Notes under the pieces: model-generated
What the model was told of the DNA's origin: nothing
What the model saw: only the letters and a program-made list of their open reading frames with translations
Database searches by the model: none
In this document: positions 16,528 through 24,853 of the stretch, piece after piece
Layout of the letters: every line of letters begins with the position of its first letter
Position numbering within the stretch: the stretch's first letter is position 1
Origin: Microbacterium sp. ProA8
GTDB taxonomy: Bacteria > Actinomycetota > Actinomycetes > Actinomycetales > Microbacteriaceae
DNA length: 64,000 nucleotides
Assembly (NCBI RefSeq): GCF_039905635.1
Contig: NZ_CP157000.1
Coordinates: 3,410,001-3,474,000 of the forward strand
Direction of reading: 5' to 3'
Translations under genes and position numbers: made by a program

Positions 16528-17511
16528 ATGACCGATCACCTGCTCAGGGCAGCGCGCGCGGGCGACCGCGCGGCGTTCGACGCACTCGTCGATGAGCATC
16601 GTCGCGAACTGCACGTCCACTGCTATCGCATGCTCGGCTCGGTTCAGGATGCCGAAGACGCGGTCCAGGAGACGCTCCTGAGCGCATGGCTCGGCCTGGC
16701 CGGATTCGAGGGCCGCTCATCGGTGCGCACATGGCTGTACCGCATCGCGACCAACCGCTGTCTCAATCTCTTGCGTGCCGGTCGGCGAGCGCCCCAGCCC
16801 GCCGACCCGGCCGCACTGCCGACGGCGCGCGGCGAGGTGATGTGGCTGCAGCCCTACCCGGATTCCCTGTTCGACGACATCCCCGACGACGCTCCTGGGC
16901 CGGAGACCCGCTACGAGTCGCGGGACGCCATCTCGCTCGCCTTCACGCGGGCGCTGCAGCTCCTGCCTCCGTCGCAGCGCGCGGCGCTGCTCATGCGCGA
17001 TGTGCTCGGGTACCCCGCTGCCGAGGCCGCCGAGTTGCTGGGCGTCTCGGTCGACGCACTGAACGGCTCGCTCAAGAGGGCGCGCGCCGCGCTCGCCACG
17101 ACGCCCGCCCGCAGGGATGCAACCACCCCGGATCCCGAGCTCCTCGAGCGGTTCGTGACCGCCTTCCTGTCCGACGACGTCAGCGCCCTCGTCGCGCTCA
17201 TGACCGACGACGTGTGGGTGCGCATGCCGCCGCTGCCGTACGAGTACCACGGCCCCAGCGCCGCAGCGGCGTTCTTCGGCGCGGTCGCCGACCATCGGCG
17301 CACCATCGAACGGATGGTGCCGACGTCCGCGAACCGTCAGCCTGCCTGGGGCGAGTACGCGCGGGATGCCACCACGGGATGCCTCCGGCTGGTCGGCGTC
17401 CTCGTGATCGGCGTGGCCGGTCGCCGGATCGATGAGCTCACACATTTCGACACGTCGGTCGCTCCCTTGCTCGGGCTGCCGCGGAGTGTCGCGTGGCCTG
17501 AGCGTCAGTGA
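16528..17511 (+). CDS. ECF sigma factor with C-terminal SnoaL-like domain
   Basis: 327 residues. Region 2 (AGDRAAFDALVDEHRRELHVHCYRML; DAEDAVQETLLSAWLGL) and region 4 (LPPSQRAALLMRDVLGYPAAEAAELLGVS...LKRARAAL) give a complete ECF sigma factor. From about residue 205 a SnoaL/NTF2-like extension follows (FVTAFLSDDVSALVALMTDDVWVRMPP, YHGPSAAAAFF), as in SigG/SigJ-like factors, where the extension replaces a separate anti-sigma factor. ATG 16528 has a GAAGGCGAGG site upstream. No anti-sigma gene is adjacent. The likely targets are itself and the divergent SDR. Confidence 0.9.
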   Translation: MTDHLLRAARAGDRAAFDALVDEHRRELHVHCYRMLGSVQDAEDAVQETLLSAWLGLAGFEGRSSVRTWLYRIATNRCLNLLRAGRRAPQPADPAALPTARGEVMWLQPYPDSLFDDIPDDAPGPETRYESRDAISLAFTRALQLLPPSQRAALLMRDVLGYPAAEAAELLGVSVDALNGSLKRARAALATTPARRDATTPDPELLERFVTAFLSDDVSALVALMTDDVWVRMPPLPYEYHGPSAAAAFFGAVADHRRTIERMVPTSANRQPAWGEYARDATTGCLRLVGVLVIGVAGRRIDELTHFDTSVAPLLGLPRSVAWPERQ

Positions 17512-17714
17512 CCTGACGCCTCAAGCGCTTCGCGCATCGCGGCCAGACGTCGATGTCGGGTTCGAGTCGGTCGCCGGTGCACCCCACGTCTTCCGGGCCT
17601 GGGCGGACGGCGCACGGGACGAGGCGGACTCGGCGCTCGGACGGAGCGGGGACATTCCTTCCGCAACGGCTCCTCGCGCGGGCAGGGGCCACCGTCGCAG
17701 ACTGACGGCGGTTC

Positions 17715-17906
17715 TCAGCCGACGTCGGCGATCGGCCGTTGCAGGGCTTCGGTGACGGCGGACTCGGGCACCCGGTAGCTGCGGCCGAAGCGGACCGCGG
17801 GCAGTTCTCCGGAGTGCACGAGGCGGTAGACCGTCATCTTGGACACGCGCATGAGCTCCGCGACCTCGGCGACCGTGAGGAAGCGCACATCGGACAACTC
17901 AGCCAT
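17715..17906 (-). CDS. BldC/MerR-type helix-turn-helix DNA-binding protein
   Basis: 63 residues, a single winged-helix domain: FLTVAEVAELMRVSKMTVYRLVHSGELPAVRFGRSYRVPESAV. This is the small excisionase/BldC-like family conserved across actinobacteria, usually beside the bS22 gene. ATG 17906 has a GGAAGGA ribosome site 6 nt upstream. Its last 42 coding bases are duplicated at 15591-15632. DNA-binding regulator; target unknown. Confidence 0.9.
   Translation of the reverse strand: MAELSDVRFLTVAEVAELMRVSKMTVYRLVHSGELPAVRFGRSYRVPESAVTEALQRPIADVG
17717..17758. repeat. 42-bp direct repeat, right copy (HTH gene 3' end)
   Basis: Forms the live 3' end of the HTH gene (stop TGA at 17715-17717) and matches 15591-15632 base for base. 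Outside the 42 bp the two flanks diverge at once on both sides, so the edges are sharp. Confidence 0.9.
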
Positions 17907-17936
17907 GTCGATTCCTTCCCCAGAAGTACTGCAGTC

Positions 17937-17966
17937 ACTCTAGAACGCGCGGGACCCGTGTGTAAA
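17937..17966 (-). promoter_or_regulatory. Promoter of the HTH gene
   Basis: On the minus strand, TTTACA (17966-17961) is followed after 18 nt by TAGAGT (17942-17937), a good match to the housekeeping actinobacterial promoter. It lies 31 bp upstream of the HTH start codon. An AT-richer stretch surrounds the -35 box, unusual for this sequence. Confidence 0.55.
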
Positions 17967-18015
17967 TACGGTGCCCCTGTGAACTCTGTGACAGCTGGGG
18001 CCGATGTGATCCGCG

Positions 18016-18945
18016 TCAGGACTCGGGGCGCTGGCGGGCCTTGCGGTCGTGCGCCTCGCGCGCCGCCAGGCGCTCGAGCTTGCGCGCGTCGCGCAGGGCC
18101 TTCTCGGCCTGCCGCACGGCTTTCTGCGCCTCGCGGAACTTCTTGTCGTCGGCGATCTCGCCGTCGTCGATCGTGACCCACTTCTTGCGCTCGCCTCGGC
18201 GACCCTCCTCCGCAGCGGCGATGTAGGCGGCGACGCCGTCGAGCCCGCGCTCCAGTGCGAAGGAGAACGGGTCCGAGTCATCCAGAAACGCCCCCGCCTC
18301 GATGGCGGCCCGCAGCGACGGATACGCCTCGGCGGTGATCAGCGCCCGGAACATCGCGTCCTCGTTGCGGGCGATCGTGTCGCTGCCGACGCCCTGCTCG
18401 CGTTCCACGCGGGCATACCCGGCCAGCACCGTGCCGGCCCAGTGCGCCGTGCCCGTGACCAGCAGCATCACGGCCAAGCGCTCCTCGTAGGTCAGCGGGG
18501 TGTCGTCGAGCGCGCTGATCCCGGCATCCATCCACGCGGCGCTGTTGGGCGTGGCCGGAACGCCCGAGATCGGGATGTCGAGCACCCAGGGGTGCCGCAG
18601 GTAGTGCTGCAGCTGCTCGCCGAACAAGGCCTCGAGGCGCTCGCGCCAGCCGCCCGCCTCCCGCGTCGCCTCCGACGGCGAACCGGTCGCCTCCTCCTGC
18701 ATGAGCAGCACGAGGTCTTCCTTCGCGGTGACGTACCGGTACAGCGACATGGGCGTGAAGCCGAGTTTCGCCGCAACCGCCGCCATGGAGACGGCGCCGA
18801 GACCCTCGGCATCCGCGATCTCCATCGCCGCCTCGACGATGCGCTCGACGCTCATCTCGCGCTTGGGACCACGCTGCGGACTGGCGGCGACGCCCCACGC
18901 GAGGGCGATGCCCCGCGGAAGCTCGGGCTCGACGGCGTCGGTCAT
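18016..18945 (-). CDS. TetR/AcrR family transcriptional regulator
   Basis: 309 residues. DNA-binding domain at about residues 32-80: MSVERIVEAAMEIADAEGLGAVSMAAVAAKLGF then TPMSLYRYVTAKEDLV. The ligand domain resembles the TetR_C group linked to drug exporters. The C-terminal ~60 residues form a highly charged Lys/Arg/Glu coiled-coil tail, an unusual addition. It is divergent from an ABC exporter with operator-like repeats between the genes, so it very probably represses that operon and itself. Confidence 0.9.
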   Translation of the reverse strand: MTDAVEPELPRGIALAWGVAASPQRGPKREMSVERIVEAAMEIADAEGLGAVSMAAVAAKLGFTPMSLYRYVTAKEDLVLLMQEEATGSPSEATREAGGWRERLEALFGEQLQHYLRHPWVLDIPISGVPATPNSAAWMDAGISALDDTPLTYEERLAVMLLVTGTAHWAGTVLAGYARVEREQGVGSDTIARNEDAMFRALITAEAYPSLRAAIEAGAFLDDSDPFSFALERGLDGVAAYIAAAEEGRRGERKKWVTIDDGEIADDKKFREAQKAVRQAEKALRDARKLERLAAREAHDRKARQRPES

Positions 18946-18960
18946 CTCGTCAGTCTAGGA

Positions 18961-19000
18961 CTGTTTATCACGTAAACAGTGTGTTACCGTCATAAACAGT
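18961..19000. promoter_or_regulatory. TetR operator region
   Basis: CTGTTTA-TCACG-TAAACAG (18961-18979) has perfect 7-bp arms. A further half-site TAAACAGT follows at 18993-19000. It lies between the divergent TetR start (18945) and ABC transporter start (19051), the expected place for repression of both. Confidence 0.7.
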
Positions 19001-19050
19001 TACTGGCATACACAGTTTCGTCCATACACAGATACATGAGAGGAAGTCCC

Positions 19051-19983
19051 ATGCCCGACCGCACCGCTCCGCCGGTCATCGTCGTCGAGGGCCTGCGAAA
19101 GACGTTCGGCCGCCAACGCGTCCTCGACGGTCTCGACCTCCACGTAGGCCGTGGCGAGGTCTTCGCGCTGCTGGGCCCGAACGGCGCCGGCAAGACCACG
19201 ACCATCAACATCCTCACGACGCTCGTCCACCCCGACGCCGGCACCGCCACGGTCGCGGGCATCGACGTGGCGCGCGATCCCGAGCAGGTCAAGCGCCGCA
19301 TCAGCCTGACCGGCCAGGCCGCCGCCGTCGACGACGTCCTCACCGGCACCGAGAACGTCGTCCTGATGGGCCGTCTGTCGGGGCTCTCCCGGCGCGCGGC
19401 CCGCCGCCGCGCCGCGGAACTGCTCGAACGGTTCGGGTTGACGGATGCCGCATCCCGCCGCGTCGGCACGTACTCGGGGGGCATGCGGCGACGGCTCGAC
19501 CTGGCCCTCAGCTTCGTCGTCGCACCCGAGGTGCTGTTCCTCGACGAGCCGACGACCGGACTCGACACGCGCAGCCGCCGTGAGCTGTGGGACGTCATCC
19601 GCTCGCTCGCCGACGCCGGCACCACGGTCTTCCTCACCACGCAGTACCTCGAGGAGGCCGACCAGCTCGCCGATCGCATCGCCGTGCTCGACCGCGGCAT
19701 CGTGGTCGCCACGGGAACCGCCGCCCAGCTCAAGTCGCGCATCGGCGGCGACACGGTCGAGCTGCACGACGCCCACGGCGACCTCGTGCGGGAGGTCGCC
19801 ACCGACGGCTCGGTGACCGGACTGCGCCGGGCGCTCGACGTGCTCGACGAGTCGGGTGCCGAGGGCGTCGTGACGCTGCGGCGACCGAGTCTCGACGACG
19901 TGTTCCTCGCACTCACCACCCCCGACGCCCGCGGCGAGCGCGCCGACGCGCCCCGGGCCGACACCCTGAAGGAGATCGCATGA
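19051..19983 (+). CDS. ABC exporter ATP-binding protein (DrrA-like)
   Basis: 310 residues. Walker A GPNGAGKTTTIN (about residue 43), Q-loop SLTGQAAAVDDVLTG, signature YSGGMRRRLDLA, Walker B VLFLDEPTTGLD and the switch His region (TTQYLEEADQLADRI). The C terminus carries the extra DrrA-type domain ending PSLDDVFLALT. ATG 19051 is chosen for its GAGAGGAAG site; earlier codons overlap the operator. Family members export anthracycline-like or lipid substrates. It forms an operon with the permease through an ATGA overlap. Confidence 0.93.
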   Translation: MPDRTAPPVIVVEGLRKTFGRQRVLDGLDLHVGRGEVFALLGPNGAGKTTTINILTTLVHPDAGTATVAGIDVARDPEQVKRRISLTGQAAAVDDVLTGTENVVLMGRLSGLSRRAARRRAAELLERFGLTDAASRRVGTYSGGMRRRLDLALSFVVAPEVLFLDEPTTGLDTRSRRELWDVIRSLADAGTTVFLTTQYLEEADQLADRIAVLDRGIVVATGTAAQLKSRIGGDTVELHDAHGDLVREVATDGSVTGLRRALDVLDESGAEGVVTLRRPSLDDVFLALTTPDARGERADAPRADTLKEIA

Positions 19984-20786
19984 CCACCGTGACCGCCTCG
20001 CCGACCGTCCCCGCGCTGCGCCCGCGGGTGGCCGGCCTCACCGCCGAGGGCGTCTTCGTCGGACGCAGCCTCCTGCACTCGCTGCGCGACGGCGAATCGC
20101 TGCTGATGGCGATCCTGCTGCCCGTGATGCTCATGCTGATGTTCACGTGGGTGTTCGGCGGGGCGATCGACCCCACCGGCGACTACGTCAACTACGTCGT
20201 GCCGGGCGTGATCCTCACGTGCGCCGGGTTCGGCGCCGCGTCGACCGCCGTGTACGTGGCCGGCGACATGAAGGCCGGCATCATCGACCGGTTCCGCACG
20301 ATGCCGGTGCGCGCGAACGCCGTGCTCACCGGTCACGTCGTCGCGAGCCTGCTGCGCAACCTCTTCGCGACCGCGATCGTGATCGGCGTCGCGCTGCTCG
20401 TGGGGTTCCGCCCGACGGCAGGCTTCTGGGGCTGGGTCGGCGCGGTCGGGGTGATCGCTCTCTGGATCCTCGCGATCACGTACCTGTTCGCGGCGATCGG
20501 GCTCGCGTCCGGCAGCCCCGAGGGCGCCAACGGCTACGGCTTCATCATCCTGTTCCTGCCGTACCTCTCGAGCGCGTACGTGCCCGTCGAGACGATGCCC
20601 GAGTGGCTCCAGGGCGTCGCGCAGTATCAGCCGGTCACGCCGATCATCGAGACGATCCGCGGGCTCCTGATGGGAACGCCCGTCGATGACACCGTCGGCT
20701 GGGCGATCGCCTGGTGCCTCGGCATCCTCGTCGTGTCGTTCGTGTGGGGTGCCTGGCTGTTCCGCCGCAAGGCCGGCCGCCGGTAG
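19980..20786 (+). CDS. ABC-2 type exporter permease (DrrB-like)
   Basis: 268 residues, six predicted membrane helices. ABC-2 features: N-terminal amphipathic region RSLLHSLRDGESLLMAILLPVMLMLMF, then RFRTMPVRANAVLTGHVVASLL after helix 2, and the C-terminal segment PVTPIIETIRGLLMGTP. ATG 19980 overlaps the ATPase stop. With one ATPase and one permease the pump would be a homodimer of each. The substrate is unknown but is probably a small hydrophobic compound sensed by the divergent TetR protein. Confidence 0.92.
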   Translation: MTTVTASPTVPALRPRVAGLTAEGVFVGRSLLHSLRDGESLLMAILLPVMLMLMFTWVFGGAIDPTGDYVNYVVPGVILTCAGFGAASTAVYVAGDMKAGIIDRFRTMPVRANAVLTGHVVASLLRNLFATAIVIGVALLVGFRPTAGFWGWVGAVGVIALWILAITYLFAAIGLASGSPEGANGYGFIILFLPYLSSAYVPVETMPEWLQGVAQYQPVTPIIETIRGLLMGTPVDDTVGWAIAWCLGILVVSFVWGAWLFRRKAGRR

Positions 20787-20842
20787 GTCGGGTACCGCTC
20801 AGCCGGGGTCCCGCTGCGCGGGGACATCCTCCAGCTGGGTCC

Positions 20843-20942
20843 GGTTGTTGAGCGAGCGAAGCGAGACGAAACGCCCCGAGCCGACGACAAAGGTCGCCTC
20901 AGAGCGTTTCGTCTCGTCGCTGCGCTCCTCGCTCAACGACCG
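20843..20942. repeat. Palindromic repeat (GTTGAGCGAGCG family) between convergent genes
   Basis: 100-bp inverted repeat. The left arm runs from GGTTGTTGAGCGAGCG to GAGACGAAACGC; the right arm is its near complement, from GCGTTTCGTCTCG to CTCAACGACC. It fills the gap between the 3' ends of the ABC permease and the ArsR gene and could act as a bidirectional terminator. Same family as the element inside ccdA. Confidence 0.85.
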
Positions 20943-20951
20943 GACGGCAAG

Positions 20952-21362
20952 TCACCGGCCGGGCAGGCGCTTGAAGGCGTTCTCGAAGGCGTGCTTCGCG
21001 GATGCCGCGGCCCGGCCGACCACCTCGGCCGCGTGGGCGGCGGAGTCGGGCAGCGCCGCAGCGGCCCCTTCGCCGGCATCGCCGGCGTCGCCGTCGAGGA
21101 ACGGCACGAGCCAGTCGTCGACCTCGTCCAGTGGCTCGGCCGAGAGGCTGTAGTAGCGGTGCTGCCCCTCTTCGCGGACCGAGACGAGGTGCGCGTCGCG
21201 CAGCACCTTGAGGTGCTTCGACACCGTCGGCTGGCTCGCGCCGAGCTCCGTGACGATGTGCGACACGCTGGTGCCGCGCTCTCCTGCGGACGATCGATCG
21301 AGCAGCAGTCGCAGGATGTCGCGACGTGTTCCGTCTGCGATCACGTCGAAGATGTCCGCCAT
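20952..21362 (-). CDS. ArsR family winged-helix regulator
   Basis: 136 residues. Winged helix at residues 1-75: FDVIADGTRRDILRLLL, SVSHIVTELGASQPTVSKHLKVLRDAHLVSV, EEGQHRYYSLS. No metal-binding CXC pair is seen in the recognition region, so it is not an obvious metal sensor. The C-terminal ~50 residues are Ala/Asp-rich then helical (SAKHAFENAF). It is divergent from the Trk potassium uptake genes with 85 bp between the two start codons; control of that operon is possible but not shown. Confidence 0.87.
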   Translation of the reverse strand: MADIFDVIADGTRRDILRLLLDRSSAGERGTSVSHIVTELGASQPTVSKHLKVLRDAHLVSVREEGQHRYYSLSAEPLDEVDDWLVPFLDGDAGDAGEGAAAALPDSAAHAAEVVGRAAASAKHAFENAFKRLPGR

Positions 21363-21447
21363 GTGCTCAGATTAGTCGGGAGCCCTGCGGAGTACCATGA
21401 TCACGACCGCCGGCGGTTCAGCCGTTTCGCATCAGGAGGATTCCCGT

Positions 21448-22896
21448 ATGACGGATGGCAGGCGAGCCGCCCCCGTCTCGGGCATGGGCCGCCTGCGTGT
21501 GCTCGGCCACGCGTTCATGGAATTCTTCCGCGACCTGACGCAGCGCTCCCCCGCGCGGTTCGCGATCCTCATCTTCCTCTCGCTGATCCTGCTCTTCACG
21601 GGACTGTTCTCCCTGCCGGTCGCGGCGGCGAGCGGGCAGGTCACTCCCTTCGCCGACGCTTTCTTCACGGCCGTGTCCACCATCTGCGTCACGGGACTGG
21701 CGACCGTCGACATGGCCACGCACTGGTCCGCGTTCGGGCATGTGCTGGTATTCATCGGCGTCCAGATCGGTGCGCTCGGCGTGCTGACGCTCGCCTCCAT
21801 CCTCGGCCTCGTGATCTCACGCCGCCTCGGACTGCGCGCCAAACTCATCGCCGCGAGCGACTCGAACCCGCTCCGCACCCACGGCGGGCCGGTCAACGAG
21901 GGCCAGACGGTGCAGCTCGGCCAGATCGGCAGCCTGCTCGCGACGGTGGCGCTGTCGACCCTCGTCATCGAAGGGATCATCGCGATCCTCCTCTATCCGG
22001 GGCTGCTGCTGGCGGGCGTCCCGTGGAACGTCGCGCTGTGGGAGGCTCCGTTCTACGCCGCGATGTCGTTCACGAACACCGGCTTCACGCCGAACGCCGA
22101 GGGCCTCGAGCCCTTCCGTCACGACTACTTCTTCCTGACGGTGCTCATGGCCGGCGTGTTCCTCGGCTCCATCGGCTTCCCTGTGATCTACACCCTCCTG
22201 CGGCAGCGCTGGCGGGTGCGGCGGTGGTCGCTGCACGCGAAGCTCACCATCATCACCACGGTGGCGCTGTTCTTCCTCGGCGGCGCGGTGTTCCTCGTGC
22301 TCGAGTACGACAACCTCCTCACCCTCGGCACGAACGACGCGTGGGACACCACCTTCCAGGCGTTCTTCCTCTCCGCGATGACGAGATCGGGCGGCTTCGC
22401 GATCCTCGACATCGGCGAGCTGAATCAATCCAGCCTGCTGGTGGCGTGCATGCTCATGTTCGTCGGCGGCGGCTCCGCGTCGACCGCCGGCGGCATCAAG
22501 GTCACCACGCTCGCGGTGATCGCGCTGGCCGTCGTGTCGGAGGCGAAGGGACGCGCGTCCAACCAGGTGTTCGGCCGGCGCATCCCCAGCGATGTGCTGC
22601 GCGTCGCGCTGTCGGTCGTGGCGTGGGGCGCGACGATCGTGGCCGTCGCGACGATCATCATCACCCAGATCACCAAGGCCGATCTCGGTGACGTGCTGTT
22701 CGACGTCATCTCGGGGTTCGCGACCGTCGGCCTGTCGACGGGGCTCACCGCCGAGCTGCCGGATCCAGCGGTTTACGTGCTCGCGATCACGATCGTCATG
22801 GGTCGCGTTGGTACAGTGACTCTCGCCGCGGCCGTGGCCGCGTCATCCCGTTCGCAGCTGTACTCGCTGCCTGTGGAAAGGCCCATCGTTGGTTGA
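21448..22896 (+). CDS. Trk/Ktr potassium uptake membrane subunit (TrkH/KtrB)
   Basis: 482 residues. K+-translocating protein with four pore-loop repeats. The selectivity-filter glycines appear in STICVTGLAT, MSFTNTGFTP, AMTRSGGFAIL and GFATVGLSTGLT, and the gating segment FVGGGSASTAGGIKVTT is also present. The start is ATG 21448, preceded by AGGAGGA; an upstream GTG/ATG extension lacks support. The gene overlaps the regulatory subunit gene that follows by 8 bp. With TrkA/KtrA it forms a sodium-linked or ATP-gated K+ importer. Confidence 0.93.
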   Translation: MTDGRRAAPVSGMGRLRVLGHAFMEFFRDLTQRSPARFAILIFLSLILLFTGLFSLPVAAASGQVTPFADAFFTAVSTICVTGLATVDMATHWSAFGHVLVFIGVQIGALGVLTLASILGLVISRRLGLRAKLIAASDSNPLRTHGGPVNEGQTVQLGQIGSLLATVALSTLVIEGIIAILLYPGLLLAGVPWNVALWEAPFYAAMSFTNTGFTPNAEGLEPFRHDYFFLTVLMAGVFLGSIGFPVIYTLLRQRWRVRRWSLHAKLTIITTVALFFLGGAVFLVLEYDNLLTLGTNDAWDTTFQAFFLSAMTRSGGFAILDIGELNQSSLLVACMLMFVGGGSASTAGGIKVTTLAVIALAVVSEAKGRASNQVFGRRIPSDVLRVALSVVAWGATIVAVATIIITQITKADLGDVLFDVISGFATVGLSTGLTAELPDPAVYVLAITIVMGRVGTVTLAAAVAASSRSQLYSLPVERPIVG

Positions 22897-23560
22897 GCGC
22901 ATCAGGGGCGACGCCCCCGTTCTCGTGATCGGACTGGGGCGCTTCGGCGCTGCCTGCGCGGGAGAGCTCGATCGGCTCGATCGCGAGGTGCTCGCGATCG
23001 ACGACAGCCTCGACCTCGTGCAGAAGTGGTCCGAGCGCGTCACCCACACCGTCCAGGCCGATGCCCGCAACATCGACGCGCTCAAGCAGATCGGCGCGCA
23101 GGACTTCTCGGTGGCCGTCGTCGCCGTCGGCTCGTCGATCGAGGCATCCGTCCTCATCACGGCCAACCTGGTCGACCTGAAGGTGCCGCAGATCTGGGCG
23201 AAGGCGGTGTCGCAGTCGCACGGCAAGATCCTCGCCCGCGTCGGCGCCAACCACGTCATCTATCCCGAGCGCGAGGCCGGCGAGCGCGTCGCCCACCTGG
23301 TCAGCGGCCGCATGCTCGACTTCATCCGCTTCGACGACGATTTCGCCCTCGCCAAGCTGTATCCGCCGAAGTTCATCCGCGGCGTCGGCCTCAACGAGTC
23401 CGGAGTGCGCACCAAATACAACGTCACTGTCGTCGGCGTGAAGAGCCCGGGCAAGCCGTTCCGCTACGCCGAGGCGAACACCGTGGTGACCAACCACGAC
23501 CTCATCATCGTCTCGGGCACGAACTCCGACATCGAGCGGTTCGCCTCGCTCGAGCGCTGA
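22889..23560 (+). CDS. Trk/Ktr potassium uptake regulatory subunit (TrkA/KtrA)
   Basis: 223 residues. An N-terminal RCK/KTN Rossmann domain with nucleotide motif VLVIGLGRFGAACAGEL and acidic residue in VLAIDDS, followed by a C-terminal TrkA-C domain (NVTVVGVKSPGKPFRYAEANTVVTNHDLIIVSG). Start is TTG 22889, weak but in the right place, translationally coupled to the membrane subunit whose TGA lies inside it. It gates the channel in response to bound ATP/ADP or NAD(H). Confidence 0.93.
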   Translation: MVERIRGDAPVLVIGLGRFGAACAGELDRLDREVLAIDDSLDLVQKWSERVTHTVQADARNIDALKQIGAQDFSVAVVAVGSSIEASVLITANLVDLKVPQIWAKAVSQSHGKILARVGANHVIYPEREAGERVAHLVSGRMLDFIRFDDDFALAKLYPPKFIRGVGLNESGVRTKYNVTVVGVKSPGKPFRYAEANTVVTNHDLIIVSGTNSDIERFASLER

Positions 23561-23602
23561 GGCGCTCTGTCGGATGTCCCCGCCGCGCGGCATACTCGCG
23601 GC

Positions 23603-23995
23603 ATGACAGAGCGCAACACGACGGAGGCCGCGGCCCGGCGATGGGTCGAAGCGTACGAGAACGCTTGGAAGACGAACGAGCCCGACGACATCCGGGCCCT
23701 CTTCACCGACGATGCCGCGTACTACACCCAGCCATGGGGTGAACCGTGGGCCGGGGCCGACGCCATCGTGGCCGGCTGGCTCGAAGCGCGTGACGAGTCG
23801 GGCACGTACGAGTTCGAGTGGGAGATCGCCGGCGTCGACGGCGATCGCGTCTTCGTGGACGGGCGAACGGACTACGCGCCGAACGACGAGCTGCCTGACG
23901 GGCGCCGCTACCGCAACCTCTGGGTGATCGACCTCGACGAGGACGGCCGGGCGCGTTCCTTCACCGAGTGGTACATGACGCAGCATCGCGACTGA
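23603..23995 (+). CDS. NTF2/SnoaL-like fold protein
   Basis: 130 residues. Pattern of a small NTF2-like domain: RRWVEAYENAWKTNEPDDIRALFTDDAAYYTQPW, WAGADAIVAGW, then strands ending FTEWYMTQHRD. Conserved aromatic and Asp residues line the cone-shaped pocket in this family, but no catalytic assignment is possible. It stands alone after the potassium genes and is convergent with proC at 15 bp. Confidence 0.8.
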   Translation: MTERNTTEAAARRWVEAYENAWKTNEPDDIRALFTDDAAYYTQPWGEPWAGADAIVAGWLEARDESGTYEFEWEIAGVDGDRVFVDGRTDYAPNDELPDGRRYRNLWVIDLDEDGRARSFTEWYMTQHRD

Positions 23996-24010
23996 TCCGC
24001 CCCCGAGAGC

Positions 24011-24853
24011 TCACCCGCCCTGCGCGAGTTCCCGCGCACGCGCGAGCGCCGCGTCGGTCGCCGCCACGAAGACGTCGTCCAGGCGCGCCTCCTGGAACAC
24101 GGCGATCGCCCGCTCCGTGGTGCCCTTCGGACTCGTCACCCGTCGACGCAGCTCGGCAGGGTCGTCACCGGATGCCTCGAGCAGCGCCGCGGCGCCGATG
24201 AAGGTCTGCTCGGCCATGAGCCGCGCCTCCGCCTCCGAGAACCCCTTGCCGAGCGCGGCCTTCGTGAACTCCTCCACGAGGAGGAAGAAGTAGGCCGGAC
24301 CCGAGCCGGAGATGGTCGAGAGCGCGTCGATCTGCGTCTCCGGCACCTCGATGACGGTCCCCACGGTCTCGAACAGCCGGCGGACGGTGGCGACGGCCGC
24401 CTGGTCGGCGAGCGATCCGGCCGCCAGTCCGGTGACGGCGCGCCCGACGAGCGCGGGCGTGTTGGGCATCGAGCGCAGCACCGCGACGCCCTCGCCGAGG
24501 AGCTCCTCGAACGTCGCGATCGTGACGCCGGCGGCCAGGCTCACGACGATCGCGCCGGGGCGCAGGGCCGGGGCGATCTCCCTGAGGAGGTCGGGGACCA
24601 TCGCCGGCTTGACACCCACCAGCACGACGCCCGCGGCGGCCGCGGCATCCGTGTTTCCCGTCGGGTGCTCTTCGAGGGCGATGCTCGACACGCCCACGAG
24701 ACCATCGAGTTCGGCGGCCTTGGCGCGCGAGCGGTTGGTGGCCGTCACTCCCCCGGCCGCGAGGCCGGAGCGCGACAGGCCGCGGGCGATCGCCCCGCCC
24801 ATCGAGCCGGCGCCGAGGATCGCGATGGGCGGGAGGGCGGGGATGTCCGTCAT
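24011..24853 (-). CDS. proC: Pyrroline-5-carboxylate reductase
   Basis: 280 residues. Reduces delta-1-pyrroline-5-carboxylate to proline with NAD(P)H. N-terminal Rossmann motif ILGAGSMGGAIARGL, NRSRAKAAEL for the phosphate, then RSMPNTPALVGRAVTGLAAG, and the C-terminal family signature ALSTISGSGPAYFFLLVEEF. Its ATG overlaps the stop of the GntR regulator (ATGA), tying it to the catabolic island. It may either be the housekeeping enzyme or reduce a cyclic imine produced by the neighbouring OCD-like enzyme. Confidence 0.93.
   Translation of the reverse strand: MTDIPALPPIAILGAGSMGGAIARGLSRSGLAAGGVTATNRSRAKAAELDGLVGVSSIALEEHPTGNTDAAAAAGVVLVGVKPAMVPDLLREIAPALRPGAIVVSLAAGVTIATFEELLGEGVAVLRSMPNTPALVGRAVTGLAAGSLADQAAVATVRRLFETVGTVIEVPETQIDALSTISGSGPAYFFLLVEEFTKAALGKGFSEAEARLMAEQTFIGAAALLEASGDDPAELRRRVTSPKGTTERAIAVFQEARLDDVFVAATDAALARARELAQGG

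Larger units (their letters stand above)
15591..17758. mobile_element. Candidate inserted cassette bounded by 42-bp gene-end duplication
   Basis: A segment of about 2.1 kb carrying only a divergent SDR gene and an ECF sigma gene, bounded by perfect 42-bp direct repeats of the 3' end of the neighbouring HTH gene. Restoration of a gene's 3' end while leaving a copy at the far side is the usual mark of site-specific integration. No integrase, transposase or terminal inverted repeats are visible inside, so the mechanism is unknown. A homologous duplication event is the alternative. Confidence 0.5.

Noticed and set aside
17438..17692. 84-codon minus-strand frame between sigma factor and HTH genes
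   Set aside because: Arg/Pro-rich shadow of the sigma gene's end, no ribosome site, no recognisable domain. I also looked for a remnant integrase here and found none.
22796..23986. 396-codon minus-strand open frame opposite the potassium uptake genes
   Set aside because: Composition is that of a shadow frame; the plus-strand TrkA-type gene shows complete RCK motifs.
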